Source of the DNA: Natronococcus sp. A-GB7
GTDB lineage: Archaea > Halobacteriota > Halobacteria > Halobacteriales > Natrialbaceae
Assembly: GCF_029688865.1 (NCBI RefSeq)
Contig: NZ_JARUKV010000019.1
Coordinates: 37,719 to 101,718, forward strand
DNA length: 64,000 bases
Direction: 5' to 3'
In this document: one piece after another, positions 63,191-64,000 of the stretch
Layout: each line of letters starts with the position of its first letter
Position numbering within the stretch: the first letter of the stretch is position 1
The notes under the pieces: model-generated
Told to the model about the DNA's origin: nothing
The model's input: only the letters and a program-made list of their open reading frames with translations
Database searches by the model: none
Position numbers and translations under genes: made by a program

Positions 63191-63752
63191 CTTTTGCAGC
63201 AACAAAGCAGTGAGCGACGCGTAGCGGCGCGAACTACTCGTTGCTGTAAAACAACCATGAGATTTGAAACAGGGAATGAAGCGAGCGCAGCGAGCGGAAC
63301 GACCGTGGTTCAAATCTCCCTCTCGGCGCTTTTCAGCAGCACAAAACGACGAGCGTAGCGAGTCGTCCGTGCTGCTAAAAACGACGTCAGAGATTCGAGT
63401 TGGACCGAGGTTCTGCGCTTCGCGCAGGTTCTCGGGCGTGGTTCAAATCTTTCTCTCGGCGCCTTTCAGCAGTACCAAACGACGAGCGTAGCGAGTCGTC
63501 CGTGCTGCTGAAAACAACACAGAGGAGTTTGAACGAGGGAAGACGCAGCATCCGAACGGAGCGAGGATGACCGTCTTCGCGTGGTTCAAATCTCCCTCTC
63601 GGCGCTTTTCCGCGAACCACACCGTCGAGCACCGCGTAGCGTGTGCTCGACATCCGTGAGCGGAAAACGACGTCAGAGATTTGAATTAGACCGAGGTTCT
63701 GCGCTTCGCGCAGGTTCTCGGGCGTGGTTCAAATCTTCCTCACAGTGCGTCT
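63171..63752 (+). repeat. Tandem array of tRNA-Ser 3'-end copies separated by hairpins
   Basis: The 25-nt segment that starts TTCAAATCTC in the tRNA T arm and runs through the acceptor strand and CTTTT trailer recurs at 63171 (in the tRNA), 63309, 63442, 63585 and 63728, with steps of 138, 133, 143 and 143 nt. Copies at 63309 and 63585 are exact, 63442 has two changes, and 63728 is degraded after the first half. Each copy but the last is followed by a stem-loop flush with its T-run, for example 63197-63203 with 63240-63246, 63335-63342 with 63369-63376, 63464-63472 with 63505-63513, and 63606-63613 with 63660-63667. Before each new copy lies its complement (GAGATTTGAA or similar at 63259, 63390, 63526, 63677). 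No protein is coded. Confidence 0.8.
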
Positions 63753-64000
63753 CCTCACCAGTTCTTGAGGCTGGGCCTGAACGGATCGATTCGATACGTC
63801 GGTAGGCGAACCTGACGCGATCACTTCTATCTACTAACAGATGTGTCTGGAGGGCCGTGCCGAATATACAGCGCATAGTCAGCACGGCTGTAGCAGCTAC
63901 TTACACGAGAGTAGACAGTATCGAGCATTGCAAAGACGTAGCCACTATACAATACTCATATGTAGTATGTCTATCTAATCGACTACACAATGAAATCAAG
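63753..64000 (+). other. AT-richer end of window, no gene supported
   Basis: From about 63820 the sequence is less GC-rich than elsewhere (for example ACTATACAATACTCATATG). An ATG at 63989 may open a gene running out of the window, but the few codons seen cannot support it. The drop next to a tRNA is typical of an insertion boundary. Confidence 0.4.

Noticed and set aside
63171..63752. CRISPR array
   Set aside because: The 25-nt repeats recur at about 140 nt with internally related sequences, not 30-40-nt unique spacers, and they match a tRNA end; no cas genes.
63264..63885. Short ORFs on both strands in the repeat array
   Set aside because: They repeat each other because the DNA repeats, are Arg/Ser-rich, and none has a family resemblance.

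Overview
The window is a chromosomal segment of a haloarchaeon, most likely from the Natrialbales group (Haloterrigena, Natrinema and relatives). This is inferred from the high G+C, the very acidic proteins, Tat-lipoprotein signals (RR motif plus lipobox), TATA boxes about 25-30 nt upstream of start codons with little or no leader, and typical haloarchaeal families. No phage or transposase gene was recognised. The genus is an inference from style, not a match to a reference genome.

Layout. 1-6950: a stress-kinase block of two adjacent PrkA-type kinases, a YeaH/DUF444 protein and SpoVR. 7016-10194: a HEAT-repeat protein, a glycerophosphodiesterase, a degenerate receiver-domain protein and an SDR oxidoreductase. 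10303-15763: a branched-chain amino-acid-type ABC transporter (livHMGF) with a convergent binding protein. 15958-22252: an NSS transporter and a propionyl/acetyl-CoA carboxylase set (pccB, small pccX, pccA) with a lipoprotein gene between. 22339-28653: a glutamine amidotransferase-like protein, an esterase diverging from kynureninase, an FAD dehydrogenase, then a radical SAM/SPASM protein diverging from a small PaaB-like partner, with a MoaD/ThiS-fold protein ending in Cys-Cys beside them. 28891-36944: a regulator-like membrane protein, a Usp, an acyl-CoA synthetase, an EamA transporter, a lipoprotein, a dCTP-deaminase-like protein, an M20 amidohydrolase, an O-methyltransferase and a membrane protein.

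37269-58223 carries an unusual density of one-carbon genes: folD, a MetF-like protein overlapping a DMSP-demethylase (DmdA)-like protein, two BCCT transporters (the betaine/DMSP class), a formate dehydrogenase, formate-tetrahydrofolate ligase, a dimethylglycine/sarcosine dehydrogenase-type flavoprotein and both ETF subunits. They can be read as a route that imports methylated osmolytes, moves their methyl groups to tetrahydrofolate, oxidises them to formate and CO2, and passes electrons to ETF. cysE, two Usp proteins and a K+ channel are interspersed.

58812-62980 holds phosphoenolpyruvate carboxylase, a 46-residue membrane ORF and an orphan MoxR ATPase. The window ends with tRNA-Ser(CGA) followed by four further tandem copies of its 3' end, each separated by hairpins: an unexplained non-coding repeat array. 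The last 250 bases turn AT-richer, possibly the edge of an inserted region.

The strongest candidates for undescribed biology are the DmdA-like/MetF pair with the BCCT promoter and its 32-bp inverted repeat, the radical SAM plus PaaB-like plus Cys-Cys ubiquitin-fold trio, and the tRNA-tail array.
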